NCBI RefSeq assembly: GCF_003977615.1
Contig: NZ_RYZR01000002.1
Coordinates: 249,214 to 313,213 of the forward strand
Direction of reading: 5' to 3'
From: Dyella dinghuensis
Lineage (GTDB): Bacteria > Pseudomonadota > Gammaproteobacteria > Xanthomonadales > Rhodanobacteraceae
DNA: 64,000 bases
The translations under genes were made by a program, and so were the position numbers. Under the pieces are notes generated by a model that did no database searches, had not been told where the DNA came from, and saw nothing but the letters and a program-made list of their open reading frames with translations. Shown here piece after piece: positions 54,756 to 63,949 of the stretch. Numbering within the stretch: position 1 is the first letter of the stretch; each line of letters starts with the position of its first letter.

Positions 54756-55772
54756 TCATCGGGCCGCGTCAGGTGCGCTGCTGGCGGACGGCGGTGGCGG
54801 TGTAAATGGCACAGCGGGGCCGGGCGTGATGTCCTTGCGCCACAAAGCGAGTTGCTGTGCGATACCGGTGCCGATATCGATCTGCGGTTCCGACGGTGTG
54901 AGTTTGTCTTCGTTCTCCCACCCGGCGATATCGTTCTTGGCCAATTGGAATGCATCGACGAAGTTGTCGGTCTTGTTTAAAGCATCGACCAGCCACGCCT
55001 TGCCGAAGTAAGTCATGTCGGAGTCGCTACCGCAGCCGAAAGAGCTGCGATCGGTGCGCGCTGCGGTAAGCACAAGCGTCCCCGGGCCACGCAACTCTGG
55101 AACAAAGCCTCCCGAATAACAGGCATTGACGATAACCACTTTCCACTTGAATGGGCGCTTCTTGAGAATGCCGGCAAGATCCGGCGCGCCGATTTGATCG
55201 AGTGGAATGGGGTCCATATCGACAAGGAGGTTATGGTCTTCGTCACCGTGCGAGGTCATGTAGAGAACCAGGACGTCTTCATCCGGGTTCATTGCCGTGG
55301 CCACGCCATCCAGCGTGCTTTCAAGGTTGCTCCAATCTGCTAGCGGATGTGATTGCAACGCGGTGGGATTGTTTTCCAGTACCAGCGCGTGCGCAGTCGG
55401 GCCGAAGCGTTTCGTGAACAACTGCGCAGCGTACTCTGCCTCGTTACGGAATACGTCTTCGCCACCGTCACCGGCAAAGGTCACCAGATAAAGATTGGTT
55501 TTGCCTGCGACGCGTGGGCTGAGCTGCGTGAGCGCCTGATGCACCATGTTCGGTTGCGCGTACACAACTTGCTCTGGCGACGGTCCTTGGCTTGGCCAGT
55601 TGTCGTCGGCGTCGTTGTCATCGGAATCGGTGCTGGAACTCGCGTGAGCCGGCGAAGACGAGCTGCTTGCCACACTCGCCGTCGCCACGCGGTGCGAAGC
55701 CGAGTGCCCGACCATCACCATCAGCAGAACGCCGGCGGCGAAAGCGAGCAGGGCAGTCAATACAGTGCGCAT
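54756..55772 (-). CDS. Membrane-anchored C13 (legumain-family) cysteine peptidase
   Basis: The 338-residue protein has an N-terminal helix (residues 4-22), a Ser/Asp-rich linker (31-60) and a caspase-hemoglobinase fold domain. The catalytic His175 is in YMTSHGDED and Cys218 in VNACYSGGF, as in peptidase family C13. It is predicted to sit in the periplasm tethered to the inner membrane or outside as a signal-cleaved protein. The tail is Pro-rich. It begins 20 bases after mtnC and is probably co-transcribed with the mtn genes. Confidence 0.85.
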   Translation of the reverse strand: MRTVLTALLAFAAGVLLMVMVGHSASHRVATASVASSSSSPAHASSSTDSDDNDADDNWPSQGPSPEQVVYAQPNMVHQALTQLSPRVAGKTNLYLVTFAGDGGEDVFRNEAEYAAQLFTKRFGPTAHALVLENNPTALQSHPLADWSNLESTLDGVATAMNPDEDVLVLYMTSHGDEDHNLLVDMDPIPLDQIGAPDLAGILKKRPFKWKVVIVNACYSGGFVPELRGPGTLVLTAARTDRSSFGCGSDSDMTYFGKAWLVDALNKTDNFVDAFQLAKNDIAGWENEDKLTPSEPQIDIGTGIAQQLALWRKDITPGPAVPFTPPPPSASSAPDAAR

Positions 55773-55792
55773 GCGTGAACTCGCGGCGTAAG

Positions 55793-56479
55793 TCAGGGTT
55801 GGATGGCGTCGAACGTGGTGTAGGCCGGGTGCTTGGGTTGAGCTGGAACGGTCAGCGGGGGGCGCACCAGCCAGCCGGTTTGCAGGCCCGCGGCCTTGGC
55901 GGCATCCAGCTCTTCAACAATGTCGGAAAGAAACAGCACATGTTCGGGACGCTCGCCAATGGCATCGACGATGCGCTGATACGACACCGTTTCGCGTTTC
56001 GGGCCGGTTTCCGTATCGAAATAGCCAGCAAAGACAGGACTCAGATCGCCGGACTCGCTGTAACGGAAAAACAGTTTTTGTGCGGGTACCGAGCCGGACG
56101 AGTAAACATAAAGATGCAAACCTTCGCCACGCCACGCGTGCAGGCGCGAGGCGACTTCCGGATAGAGGTGCGCGCGGTACTCGCCGGCTTCGTAGCCTTC
56201 TTTCCAGATCATTCCCTGGATGGCTTTCAGAGCGGTGGATTTGCGGTCTTCGTCGATCCAGCGCACCAGCAGCTCGATGACTTCCTGTCGGCTTGCTTCG
56301 ATTAAACCAGCCTCTTTGGCGGCTTCGTGCAGCCAGTGCTGAACCTCGGCCTGGTCAGCATGGGTTTCGATAAACGCGGGCAAGCGTTTGCGCGCATACG
56401 GAAACAGCACGTCCTTGACGAAGCTGATCGAGCTGGTGGTTCCTTCGATATCGGTGACGATGGCGCGAATGGCGGTCAT
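55793..56479 (-). CDS. mtnC: Acireductone synthase (enolase-phosphatase E1)
   Basis: The 228-residue HAD enzyme has the N-terminal nucleophile motif IVTDIEGTTSSISFVKDVLF with Asp9 and the YVYSSGSVPAQKLFF motif with Ser and Lys. The LFLSDIVEELDAAKAAG segment supplies the metal Asp. It enolises and dephosphorylates 2,3-diketo-5-methylthiopentyl-1-phosphate in methionine salvage. It lies 106 bases after mtnD. Confidence 0.95.
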   Translation of the reverse strand: MTAIRAIVTDIEGTTSSISFVKDVLFPYARKRLPAFIETHADQAEVQHWLHEAAKEAGLIEASRQEVIELLVRWIDEDRKSTALKAIQGMIWKEGYEAGEYRAHLYPEVASRLHAWRGEGLHLYVYSSGSVPAQKLFFRYSESGDLSPVFAGYFDTETGPKRETVSYQRIVDAIGERPEHVLFLSDIVEELDAAKAAGLQTGWLVRPPLTVPAQPKHPAYTTFDAIQP

Positions 56480-56585
56480 GGAGGCGGCCGGGGAATCAGG
56501 CCCACAAGCTTAACGCGCCTCCAGAGACGCGCAAGCGACGAACGTCATAAACGATTGAAAGATTGGGCTGAAACGGCAGCCCCGG

Positions 56586-57146
56586 TCAGGCGGCCGTGGC
56601 CAGGGGCGTCATGCGGGGAAAGTGTTGGGCGATATCGGAGCCGGTAAAGTTCGCCACCCAGCCTTCCTTGTTGGTGAACAGGCGGATGGCCACGAAGTAG
56701 GGGGCCTCGCTCATGTCGAACCAGTGGCGGGTGCCATCGGGCACGCCGATCAGGTCGCCTTGCTCGCACAGTACGTCGTAGATCTTCTCGCCGATGTGCA
56801 GGGTGAACTGACCCGCGCCTGCCACGAAGAAGCGGACTTCATCCTCGCTGTGCGTGTGCTCGCTCAGGAATTTCTGGCGCAGTGCAGCCCGGTCCGGGTG
56901 GTCCGGTGTCAGGCTGATTACATCCACAGCCTGATAACCCTCTTCGCTCATCAGCCGATCGATATCGTGACGATAGGCGGCGATAACCTGTTCCTGACTG
57001 GCACCTGGTGCAACCGGTTGATTGGCTTCCCATTGCTCGAATCGCACGCCGACTTTGCCCAGCTCATGAGCGATGTCTTTGTGTGCGAGGTGTATGGAGG
57101 GCGAGTTCTGCGGTTGTTCCGCATCGAAAATGCGCAGGCGACTCAT
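56586..57146 (-). CDS. mtnD: Acireductone dioxygenase
   Basis: The 186-residue cupin has the metal ligands His97, His99 and Glu103 in [12 protein letters not shown] and His141 in GTRHWFD, the same pattern as the Klebsiella enzyme. With Fe it makes the keto acid precursor of methionine; with Ni it makes methylthiopropionate, CO and formate. It overlaps the mtnB stop by four bases. Confidence 0.95.
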   Translation of the reverse strand: MSRLRIFDAEQPQNSPSIHLAHKDIAHELGKVGVRFEQWEANQPVAPGASQEQVIAAYRHDIDRLMSEEGYQAVDVISLTPDHPDRAALRQKFLSEHTHSEDEVRFFVAGAGQFTLHIGEKIYDVLCEQGDLIGVPDGTRHWFDMSEAPYFVAIRLFTNKEGWVANFTGSDIAQHFPRMTPLATAA

Positions 57147-57790
57147 GCGTTCAGTCTCCTCAAGTCGAGTTCGCAGCCAAGCAGGAATTCCAGCGCTTCG
57201 AGATGACGCCGGGCTTCGGCCATATCATGGCCCCAGGTATAGATGCCATGACCGTTGATCAAATACGCGTGCAGCGGTTTGCCCGATTCAATCCAGGCAT
57301 CCACTTGCGCAACGAGTTCAGGCATGTGCTGTGTGTTCGGAAAGACGGGAATGTCCAAGGCACTTTCGTGCGTGGTGTGACCACGAATGGCCTTCTGCAA
57401 TTCCCAGCCTTCCAGCTTCACCACGCCGTCTTTGGCAAACAGGCGCGATGCAACACTTTGCGTGCGCGAATGCGTGTGCAGCACCACGTTGATGTCGGGC
57501 CAATGGCGGTACACCTGCGTATGCAGTTCGGTTTCCGCGCTGGGACGCGACTCGGTGCCGACCGCTTTGCCATGCATGTCAACAAGCATGATGTCATCAC
57601 GACCGAGCTTGCCTTTGTCGCGTCCGGAAATGGTGATGGCCGCGTGATCGGCATCCACGCGCATCGAGAAGTTGCTGCTGGTCGCGGGTGTCCAACCGTG
57701 TTGCGCAAGTTCACGCGCCGCCTCGGCAATGGCGTCGGCGCGCTCGTGAAAGAGCGTTGCGGGAATGGAGGCGGGCAAGATTTGGCTCAT
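57143..57790 (-). CDS. mtnB: Methylthioribulose-1-phosphate dehydratase
   Basis: The 215-residue class II aldolase-like enzyme has [12 protein letters not shown] with the Zn histidines and [20 protein letters not shown] near the C-terminus. It dehydrates methylthioribulose-1-phosphate in methionine salvage. It leads the mtnB-mtnD-mtnC set; mtnA, mtnN/mtnP and a final aminotransferase are not in the window. Confidence 0.95.
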   Translation of the reverse strand: MSQILPASIPATLFHERADAIAEAARELAQHGWTPATSSNFSMRVDADHAAITISGRDKGKLGRDDIMLVDMHGKAVGTESRPSAETELHTQVYRHWPDINVVLHTHSRTQSVASRLFAKDGVVKLEGWELQKAIRGHTTHESALDIPVFPNTQHMPELVAQVDAWIESGKPLHAYLINGHGIYTWGHDMAEARRHLEALEFLLGCELDLRRLNA

Positions 57791-57948
57791 GGCAAATGGA
57801 CGTCCAAACGAAGCATCACTATAGCATGGGGTCGGAAGGTGAAAATGCGAGCTATTCGCGAACAGGCCTCGGGGGCCTCAATGGCGTTACGATGCCGCGG
57901 AATTGCTGCGATTGAGCGGCATGCAAACAAACCGTGATGAGGATTGTT

Positions 57949-58281
57949 ATGTCTGGCCATGAAGATATCGAGTCACGCCGTCGTTTCCTCAAGCTTGCCG
58001 CGGGCACTGCTGTCGCCGCGGCGCTGGTGAGCGGACTGCCGCGCAAGGCCCGTGCGGACGATCTACCGCACCTCTCCGAAGCGGATCCCACCGCCAAGGC
58101 GCTCGGTTACGTCGAAGATGCTGCGACGACGAAAGACCCCAAGCACACGGCGGGCAACACATGTACCAACTGCCAATTCTATTCAGGCGCAGCGACCGGC
58201 TACGGCCCTTGTCAGCTGTTCCCGGGCAAGGCAGTGAGTGCGAAGGGCTGGTGCATCTCACACACCGCCAAGAAAGCCTGA
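57949..58281 (+). CDS. High-potential iron-sulfur protein
   Basis: The 110-residue precursor has a twin-arginine signal (SRRRFLKLAAGT, cleavage near ARA-DD at residue 36). The four cluster cysteines are Cys72, Cys75, Cys88 and Cys102 with spacing C-x2-C-x12-C-x13-C, as in HiPIPs. It carries electrons in the periplasm through a [4Fe-4S] cluster, for respiration or nitrogen/sulfur oxidation. ATG 57949 with GAGG upstream is chosen over ATG 57934. A terminator follows. Confidence 0.92.
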   Translation: MSGHEDIESRRRFLKLAAGTAVAAALVSGLPRKARADDLPHLSEADPTAKALGYVEDAATTKDPKHTAGNTCTNCQFYSGAATGYGPCQLFPGKAVSAKGWCISHTAKKA

Positions 58282-58311
58282 AGCGCTTTCTCGACATCGA
58301 ATCGTTGTGCA

Positions 58312-58335
58312 GGCCGGCCATGCGCCGGCCTTTTT
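58312..58335 (+). terminator. Rho-independent terminator after HiPIP gene
   Basis: GGCCGGC, a short loop and GCCGGCC are followed by five T residues, 30 bases after the HiPIP stop codon. Confidence 0.9.
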
Positions 58336-58342
58336 ATTTGCA

Positions 58343-58496
58343 CAAAAGAAAACGCCCGCTCAAAGTGCGGGCGTTCGATGAAATCGAAGGGTGTCGCTAA
58401 GAAGTGCTACCCGGACACGTCAGGCTGAGGAGCTGACTCGCCTGACGTGCCGGGTCGCGATCCGGGGCCCACTGCCAAGTGATCAACCCTCGGGCT
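58343..58496 (-). ncRNA. Candidate small RNA with promoter and terminator
   Basis: On the minus strand a TATGAT -10 box (58506-58501) is followed by about 154 bases and a strong terminator: AACGCCCGC paired with GCGGGCGTT (58351-58375) and then TTTTCTTTT. In between, ACCCGGCACGTCAGGC and GCCTGACGTGTCCGGGT form a 16-base-pair stem with one bulged base (58409-58455). No protein frame fits. It could instead be the 3' UTR of the permease gene at 58690, but the internal -10 box supports its own transcript. It does not match an RNA family I recognise. Confidence 0.5.
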
Positions 58497-58689
58497 GTCG
58501 ATCATACTCCGGTTGACTTCGGAGGGGCGAACCGCGACTGGAAATTTGTAGCTGGTTGGCCATTTTTCTATATATTTCAGTTAGTTGAAACAGATTTAGA
58601 AATTTGTCACTTCGTGCCAGTAGAAAGCTGTTCGCAACACGTTATAGGTAATTAACGGAAATTCGCAGCTTTTTGCCGGAGATTGGCGA

Positions 58690-60150
58690 TTATTTGTCCG
58701 ACGACGAGCTATTGGCGAGACGCAGGTGACTATGGCGAAGCCCATAGGCGAAATAAATCGCGAGGCCGATGACAGTCCAGGCGATCATCAGGGCCCAGTT
58801 GAACCAGTCCATCGTCGCCAATAGCGCCAGGCAGCTGAGCACACCGGCTATGCACGTGAAGTGTGCCCACGGCACACGGAAGGTGCGCGGCAATTCCGGC
58901 GACGTGTAGCGAAGGATCAGCACGCCCGCGCAGACCGCGACGAACGCGATCAAAGTGCCCATCGACGTGAGATTGGCGAGCAGATCGAGCGGAAAGATGG
59001 CCGCGAGTATCGCGATGCCGACGCCCGTGATGATGGTGTTGAGATGCGGCGTTCGATGTTTGGGATGAATGCGGCTGAACACCGGCGGCAGCAACCCGTC
59101 GCGCGACATGATCATGAAGATGCGCGGCTGCGCGATGATCATCACCAGAATCACTGACGACAAACCTATCAGTGCGCCGACCTCGACCCATGGGCGCAGC
59201 CAGTTGAGTTCCGCATGCGCGCGAATCGCAGTGACGATCGGCTCGTCTGTACCCAGTTGCGTATACGAGATCAGGCCGGTAAGGACAGCCGCCATCGCCA
59301 GATACAAGACCGTGCAGATCACCAGTGAAACGAGTGTGCCGAAGGGTAGGTCGCGTTGTGGGTTCTTACATTCCTGCGCCGCCGTGGACGTTGCTTCGAA
59401 TCCGATGTAGGCGAAGAACACCATGCCGGCGCCGCGCAGGATGCCATCCCATCCGTACTTGTGATTGCCTTGCGAGGCTGGAATGAACGGGTGCCAGTTC
59501 GCCGGATTCACATAGCGATAACCGGCGATGACGACCAGGATGATTAAACCGACTTTCAGAGCCACCATGGCGAGATTGATGCCTGCTGACTCGCGAATAC
59601 CGACGTAGCACACCCAGGTCAGGATGAGCACGATCGCGACGGCTGGCAGGTTCATCAGATGGCCGGTCGCGACCAATCCGTTATTCGTATAGGCCAAGGG
59701 CGCATCAGAGAGCGATGGCGGCAGGTGAATGCCAATGTTGTCGAGCAGACTGGTGAAATAACCCGTCCAACTGGTCGCTACCGCCGACGCGGAGATGCCG
59801 TATTCCAGCACCATGTTCCAGCCGATGAACCATGCGACGACTTCGCCCAGCGTGGCATAGGCATACGAATACGAGCTGCCGGAAATCGGAATCAATGTCG
59901 CGAATTCTGAATAGCACAGCGCCGTGAAACCGCTGCAGATCGCAGCAAGAATGAAAGAGATCAGCACGGCGGGACCGGCATGCTCTGCGGCAGCCTGACC
60001 TGTCACGACGAAAATGCCGCTACCGATCACCGCGCCGATACCCAACGCGGTAATCCCCCAAGGACCGAGCGTGCGGCGAAGGCTCGGACCATGCGTCGTA
60101 TCGGCGTCTTCCGAGAAGTCGGTCTTGCGGGCGAAAAGCTGCTTGAGCAT
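58690..60150 (-). CDS. APC family amino-acid permease, copy 1
   Basis: The 486-residue protein has twelve membrane helices. The first helix motif GIGAVIGSGIFVVTGQAA is the substrate-binding break of the APC/cationic amino-acid transporter group, and GFEATSTAAQECKNPQRDLP is the family's central loop. It likely imports amino acids by proton coupling. It is a close paralog of the gene at 60241-61731, and the two form a tandem pair separated by 90 bases. The substrate is not determined by sequence. Confidence 0.9.
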   Translation of the reverse strand: MLKQLFARKTDFSEDADTTHGPSLRRTLGPWGITALGIGAVIGSGIFVVTGQAAAEHAGPAVLISFILAAICSGFTALCYSEFATLIPISGSSYSYAYATLGEVVAWFIGWNMVLEYGISASAVATSWTGYFTSLLDNIGIHLPPSLSDAPLAYTNNGLVATGHLMNLPAVAIVLILTWVCYVGIRESAGINLAMVALKVGLIILVVIAGYRYVNPANWHPFIPASQGNHKYGWDGILRGAGMVFFAYIGFEATSTAAQECKNPQRDLPFGTLVSLVICTVLYLAMAAVLTGLISYTQLGTDEPIVTAIRAHAELNWLRPWVEVGALIGLSSVILVMIIAQPRIFMIMSRDGLLPPVFSRIHPKHRTPHLNTIITGVGIAILAAIFPLDLLANLTSMGTLIAFVAVCAGVLILRYTSPELPRTFRVPWAHFTCIAGVLSCLALLATMDWFNWALMIAWTVIGLAIYFAYGLRHSHLRLANSSSSDK

Positions 60151-60205
60151 GCGTAAACCTGCTTGGTGCGAAACGCTGAACTAGTGAACCATTCTTGGTA
60201 AATGC

Positions 60206-60232
60206 AAGAGGCCGGCTCGGAGCCGGCCTCTT
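60206..60232. terminator. Hairpin between tandem permease genes
   Basis: AAGAGGCCGGCT, a CGG loop and AGCCGGCCTCTT form a 12-base-pair stem just after the stop of the upstream permease (60241, minus strand). The following T content is modest, so termination may be partial. Confidence 0.6.
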
Positions 60233-60240
60233 GGGCTTGG

Positions 60241-61731
60241 TCAGGCGGACTTTTTGCGCAGCTTGCTGTGCGAATAGCCATAACCGAAATAGATGAGCTG
60301 GCCAAGCACGATCCACGTCACCATCCAGCGCCAGTGTTCCACGAAGGACTGCATGAACAAATACATGCAGGCCAGTGCACCGAGCGGGCAAACAATCACC
60401 GCAAACGGTACACGGAATGCGCGTTTCAGTTCCGGGCGCGTGCGCCGCAAAACCAATACGCCGATGCACACGGTCGCAAAAGCCAACAGCGTACCCATGG
60501 CTACCATTTCGCCAAGTACGCCGATGTTGAACATACCGCCTAGCAACGCTGCGGCGACGCCAACAACCACCGTACCGACGTGTGGCGTGCGGAATTTCGG
60601 ATGAATGCGGCCGAACAAAGCGGGAATGAGGCCGTCACGCGCCATCGAGTAGAAGATGCGCGGCTGCCCCATCAACATGACGAGGATCACCGAGCTCAAA
60701 CCTGTGACGGCACCGATCACCACAATCACCTGCAGCCAATGCAGTTGAGGATAACCGTCCAGCGCGGTCGACACAGGTTCCGGCGTACCGAGCAGACGGA
60801 AGTCAGTCAGACCCGTAATGATCGCGGAAACGATGATGTACAGGATCGTGCACAAAATCAGCGAACCCAGAATGCCGATCGGCATGTCGCGTTGCGGATT
60901 TTTCGCTTCGCCGGCTGCTGTGGAAACCGCATCAAAACCGATGTACGAGAAGAAGACGATGGCAGCCGCGCGAGTGACGCCAGCCAAACCGTATTTGGAG
61001 CCACCTTCGTTAGCGGGGATGAAGGGATGCCAGTGAGCGGGGTTGACGTACTTGGCGGCAAACGCGATGAACAGCAGAATCACCGTGACCTTGATCGCAA
61101 CGATGATCGAGTTGACGAAGGCCGATTGAGTAATGCCGACATAGCACAGCCCCGCGATGGCAGCGATGATCGCCACGGCAGGCAGGTTGATCAGCATGCC
61201 CGTCGCCTGGATATGCCCATTCACCACGGTAAAAGGCGCTGCGGAGAGTGTCTCGGGCAACGACACATCATGACCAATCCAGCCACTAATCAACAAAAGC
61301 AGTTTGTTGAAATAGCCTGACCAGCCGGCGGCAACGGTGGCCACGGTGAAAAGGTATTCAAGTACGAGACTCCAGCCGACGAACCAGGCGACATATTCGC
61401 CAAGCGTGGCGTAGGAATAAGAGTAAGCGCTGCCCGAGACAGGCAGCATGGCGGCGAACTCCGCATAGCAAACTGCAGCCAGTGCGCAGGCGATACCGGC
61501 GAGCACGAAGCTCAGCACGACAGCCGGTCCTGCATGCTCTGCGGCCGCCTGGCCGGTGATCACGAAAATGCCGGCGCCGATGATCGCGCCAATACCCAAC
61601 ATGATGAGGTGGCGAGCGGTCAGCGCGCGCTTGAGGGTCACTTCACCAGGGGCGCCACCGCCGTCGGGGATGTCGCCCGACCCGGTCGACGATTCCGCAA
61701 TGGATGTCGTCGCAAAAAGATTCTTCAGCAT
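60241..61731 (-). CDS. APC family amino-acid permease, copy 2
   Basis: The 496-residue transporter has twelve helices with GIGAIIGAGIFVITGQAAAEH in the first helix (positions 46-66), a break for substrate binding, and GFDAVSTAAGEAKNPQRDMP in the central loop. The shared blocks show it arose by duplication with copy 1. GGGGAG lies four bases before the ATG at 61731. It is divergent from the Nudix gene. Confidence 0.9.
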   Translation of the reverse strand: MLKNLFATTSIAESSTGSGDIPDGGGAPGEVTLKRALTARHLIMLGIGAIIGAGIFVITGQAAAEHAGPAVVLSFVLAGIACALAAVCYAEFAAMLPVSGSAYSYSYATLGEYVAWFVGWSLVLEYLFTVATVAAGWSGYFNKLLLLISGWIGHDVSLPETLSAAPFTVVNGHIQATGMLINLPAVAIIAAIAGLCYVGITQSAFVNSIIVAIKVTVILLFIAFAAKYVNPAHWHPFIPANEGGSKYGLAGVTRAAAIVFFSYIGFDAVSTAAGEAKNPQRDMPIGILGSLILCTILYIIVSAIITGLTDFRLLGTPEPVSTALDGYPQLHWLQVIVVIGAVTGLSSVILVMLMGQPRIFYSMARDGLIPALFGRIHPKFRTPHVGTVVVGVAAALLGGMFNIGVLGEMVAMGTLLAFATVCIGVLVLRRTRPELKRAFRVPFAVIVCPLGALACMYLFMQSFVEHWRWMVTWIVLGQLIYFGYGYSHSKLRKKSA

Positions 61732-62046
61732 GTAGCTCCCCCTCTGGGAATATCAGCTTTTAGTTGTAGGAAGGCCTGTAGCACCGCTTGGGGGCACCCT
61801 GCACGCAAGCCCCAAACCATAGCCCAGCGGAGGCCGCGGGTACAAGCTGCATTGCGGCTAGATGCAGCCGATCCGCACTCAATCCCGACAACGTTTTCGC
61901 AGCGGCCACTTGGCACTTGCGTAGCGTGATTATTGGCGCGGGCTGGATGGAGAACCATGCGGTCGCGTACGATCGGAGATTGTTTTCTAGCGCGCGGCGG
62001 TCTTAATTGATGCCATGCCGTGATTCGTTTGGGCCTGAGTTTTTGA
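61732..62046. other. Intergenic region without a recognised gene
   Basis: These 315 bases separate the divergent permease and Nudix genes and must hold both promoters. I see no conserved frame, no clear -35/-10 pair and no strong hairpin or repeat that I can support. Confidence 0.5.
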
Positions 62047-62604
62047 ATGTCGAGAGATAGTGTGAATTTGCAGCAGGACTTGTCGGACTACGCGAATCGT
62101 TACCCTGGCGACTTTCATGCGAGTGCGTGTCTGTCGTTTCTGACGAAAGCGTCGCTTCCTTTTCATCGCGAGCACGCAGAAGGGCATTTCACGGGATCGG
62201 CGTGGCTTGTCGATGCGAGCGGCGCGCGTGTTCTGCTTACACATCACCGCAAGTTGAATAGGTGGCTGCAGCTGGGTGGCCACGCTGATGGCGATAGCGA
62301 CCTCTCAGCCGTCGCCTTACGAGAAGCTGAGGAAGAATCGGGTATTTCCGGTCTCAGCGTCGAGCGCGACATTTTTGATGTCGACCGCCACTGGATTCCC
62401 GAGCGTTACAACGAGCCCGGACATTGGCATTACGATGTGCGTTATGTCGTGCGCGCTGGGGCGAACGATACATTCGCGGTCAGCGATGAGTCCCTGGAAC
62501 TCGCCTGGGTTTCGATTGAGGCTATCGCGACAGCGAACGACACCGATGAGTCGCTGCGCCGCATGGCAAAAAAATGGCTCGAACGCGAAGCGAATAGCTT
62601 CTAA
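62047..62604 (+). CDS. Nudix hydrolase
   Basis: The 185-residue protein has the Nudix box from [20 protein letters not shown] to ESGI (residues 77-100, shown in two parts). The REAEEESG metal-binding core is intact, while the first Glu of the box is Ser, as often seen in the LGGHADG subgroup. It hydrolyses a nucleoside diphosphate linked to another group; the substrate is unknown. The final four bases overlap the end of the convergent dioxygenase gene. Confidence 0.88.
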   Translation: MSRDSVNLQQDLSDYANRYPGDFHASACLSFLTKASLPFHREHAEGHFTGSAWLVDASGARVLLTHHRKLNRWLQLGGHADGDSDLSAVALREAEEESGISGLSVERDIFDVDRHWIPERYNEPGHWHYDVRYVVRAGANDTFAVSDESLELAWVSIEAIATANDTDESLRRMAKKWLEREANSF

Positions 62605-63122
62605 CCGTAACGCGCTGGTGCCGGGTTGAGATGGCCACACACCTTGCATGTGCGTGCGTCGTGAGAGGCATAGAAGCGATCGAACACCGGCGGGAAGTCG
62701 GTTTCAATGTTGTCTAACGTGAAATATTCTTCGTAAAGCTTGTTGTTGCAGCGCTCGCAGAACCACATCAGGCCATCTTTCTCGGAGCCGAGGCGACGGC
62801 GCTCGATCACCATGCCGATGGAATCAGGCATCCGCTGAGGCGAATGCGGAACGCGCGGAGGAAGATAAAAAATCTCGCCGGCGCGGATCGGAATATCCCG
62901 CGCCTGCCCATCGTCCTGCACCTTCAACACCATCTCGCCTTCGATCTGGTAGAAGAACTCCGGACCTTCGTCATGGTGATAGTCAGTGCGCGCGTTCGGG
63001 CCACCCACGATCATGATGATGAAATCGCCATCGACGATGCACTTGTTGCCTACCGGCGGCTTGAGCAAATGGCGGTGTTCATCAATCCAGCGTTGAAGAT
63101 CGAAGGGCGGCACGAGCGCCAT
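62601..63122 (-). CDS. nbaC: 3-hydroxyanthranilate 3,4-dioxygenase
   Basis: The 173-residue cupin has the iron ligands His49, Glu55 and His93, and a C-terminal rubredoxin-like site with Cys122, Cys125, Cys159 and Cys162, the layout of the Cupriavidus enzyme. It opens the ring of 3-hydroxyanthranilate in the kynurenine route from tryptophan to quinolinate and NAD. Other kyn genes are not in the window. Confidence 0.94.
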   Translation of the reverse strand: MALVPPFDLQRWIDEHRHLLKPPVGNKCIVDGDFIIMIVGGPNARTDYHHDEGPEFFYQIEGEMVLKVQDDGQARDIPIRAGEIFYLPPRVPHSPQRMPDSIGMVIERRRLGSEKDGLMWFCERCNNKLYEEYFTLDNIETDFPPVFDRFYASHDARTCKVCGHLNPAPARYG

Positions 63123-63205
63123 GGTAGGAGTCCGACAGGAAAAGACGGCTTACCTTAGCGCCGCCGCTGTACTAAATGAAGCCTCCGGCCCGAGTGGCAC
63201 GCCAA

Positions 63206-63949
63206 TCAGGAGGCCGGCATGACGGCCTGCACGGGGATGAATTGCAGAAACTGGCCGCCAACGAAGCTTTGCAGATAATTGATGGCAGAGCGTCGATATT
63301 TTTCTGCGGTGAATTCCGCGACTAAATCGGTGCGGCCGACAATGCCGCCGAAGAGGCGCTCGAAACTGAGATTGCGGTCATGTTCGGACAGTTCATTCGA
63401 AACCAGCAGTGGCTGACCCTGCGAATCTTTGCTTTGCGCCAGCCTCCACATGGCAATCTCAACATTGCGCGCGGCGTTGTAGACGCGTTGGGCGTCAAGG
63501 CCATCAAGGAGGTACAGATTCTGCTTGCCGCCATGCGCGGTGACCAGCATGTCGGCCGTCCCATAGATCAGCGCGGCGACGCGGTCGCCCTGGAAGTCTG
63601 GATCAAGGGCGCGCGACATTGCTTTGATATCGCGTAGTTCGCCGAGACCGGGCAGCGGTTTGCGGTGATCGATGGCATCACGCACTTGCGCCTCGGCGGC
63701 TTCACGGCTTACCGCACCTGATTTTGCCCATTGGTGCGGATTGCGCTTGTAGAGTTTGTCCATCAAAAGATAGAGCGCGGCGAGGTTGTCGCGTAGTTCA
63801 AGCGTGGCCATGCGATTGGGGTCTGACTGTGCGAATTGTCCGCCAGTGAGATGCGCTTCGGGCACCACATGACCGTTGACGGGCGGTGTCGATTTGCAAC
63901 CCGCAATGACCACCACCAATGGCAGCCCTATCCACGCAAAAATTTTCAT
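63206..63949 (-). CDS. Lipoprotein of unknown function
   Basis: The 247-residue protein starts MKIFAWIGLPLVVVIAGC, with lipobox VIAGC at Cys18, so it is a lipoprotein. The rest is helical and hydrophilic with a YGTADMLVTAHGG segment in the middle. I recognise no family. ATG 63949 is preferred because longer in-frame starts would precede the lipobox by 17 extra basic residues. It is upstream of the dioxygenase gene on the same strand, 83 bases away. Confidence 0.72.
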   Translation of the reverse strand: MKIFAWIGLPLVVVIAGCKSTPPVNGHVVPEAHLTGGQFAQSDPNRMATLELRDNLAALYLLMDKLYKRNPHQWAKSGAVSREAAEAQVRDAIDHRKPLPGLGELRDIKAMSRALDPDFQGDRVAALIYGTADMLVTAHGGKQNLYLLDGLDAQRVYNAARNVEIAMWRLAQSKDSQGQPLLVSNELSEHDRNLSFERLFGGIVGRTDLVAEFTAEKYRRSAINYLQSFVGGQFLQFIPVQAVMPAS

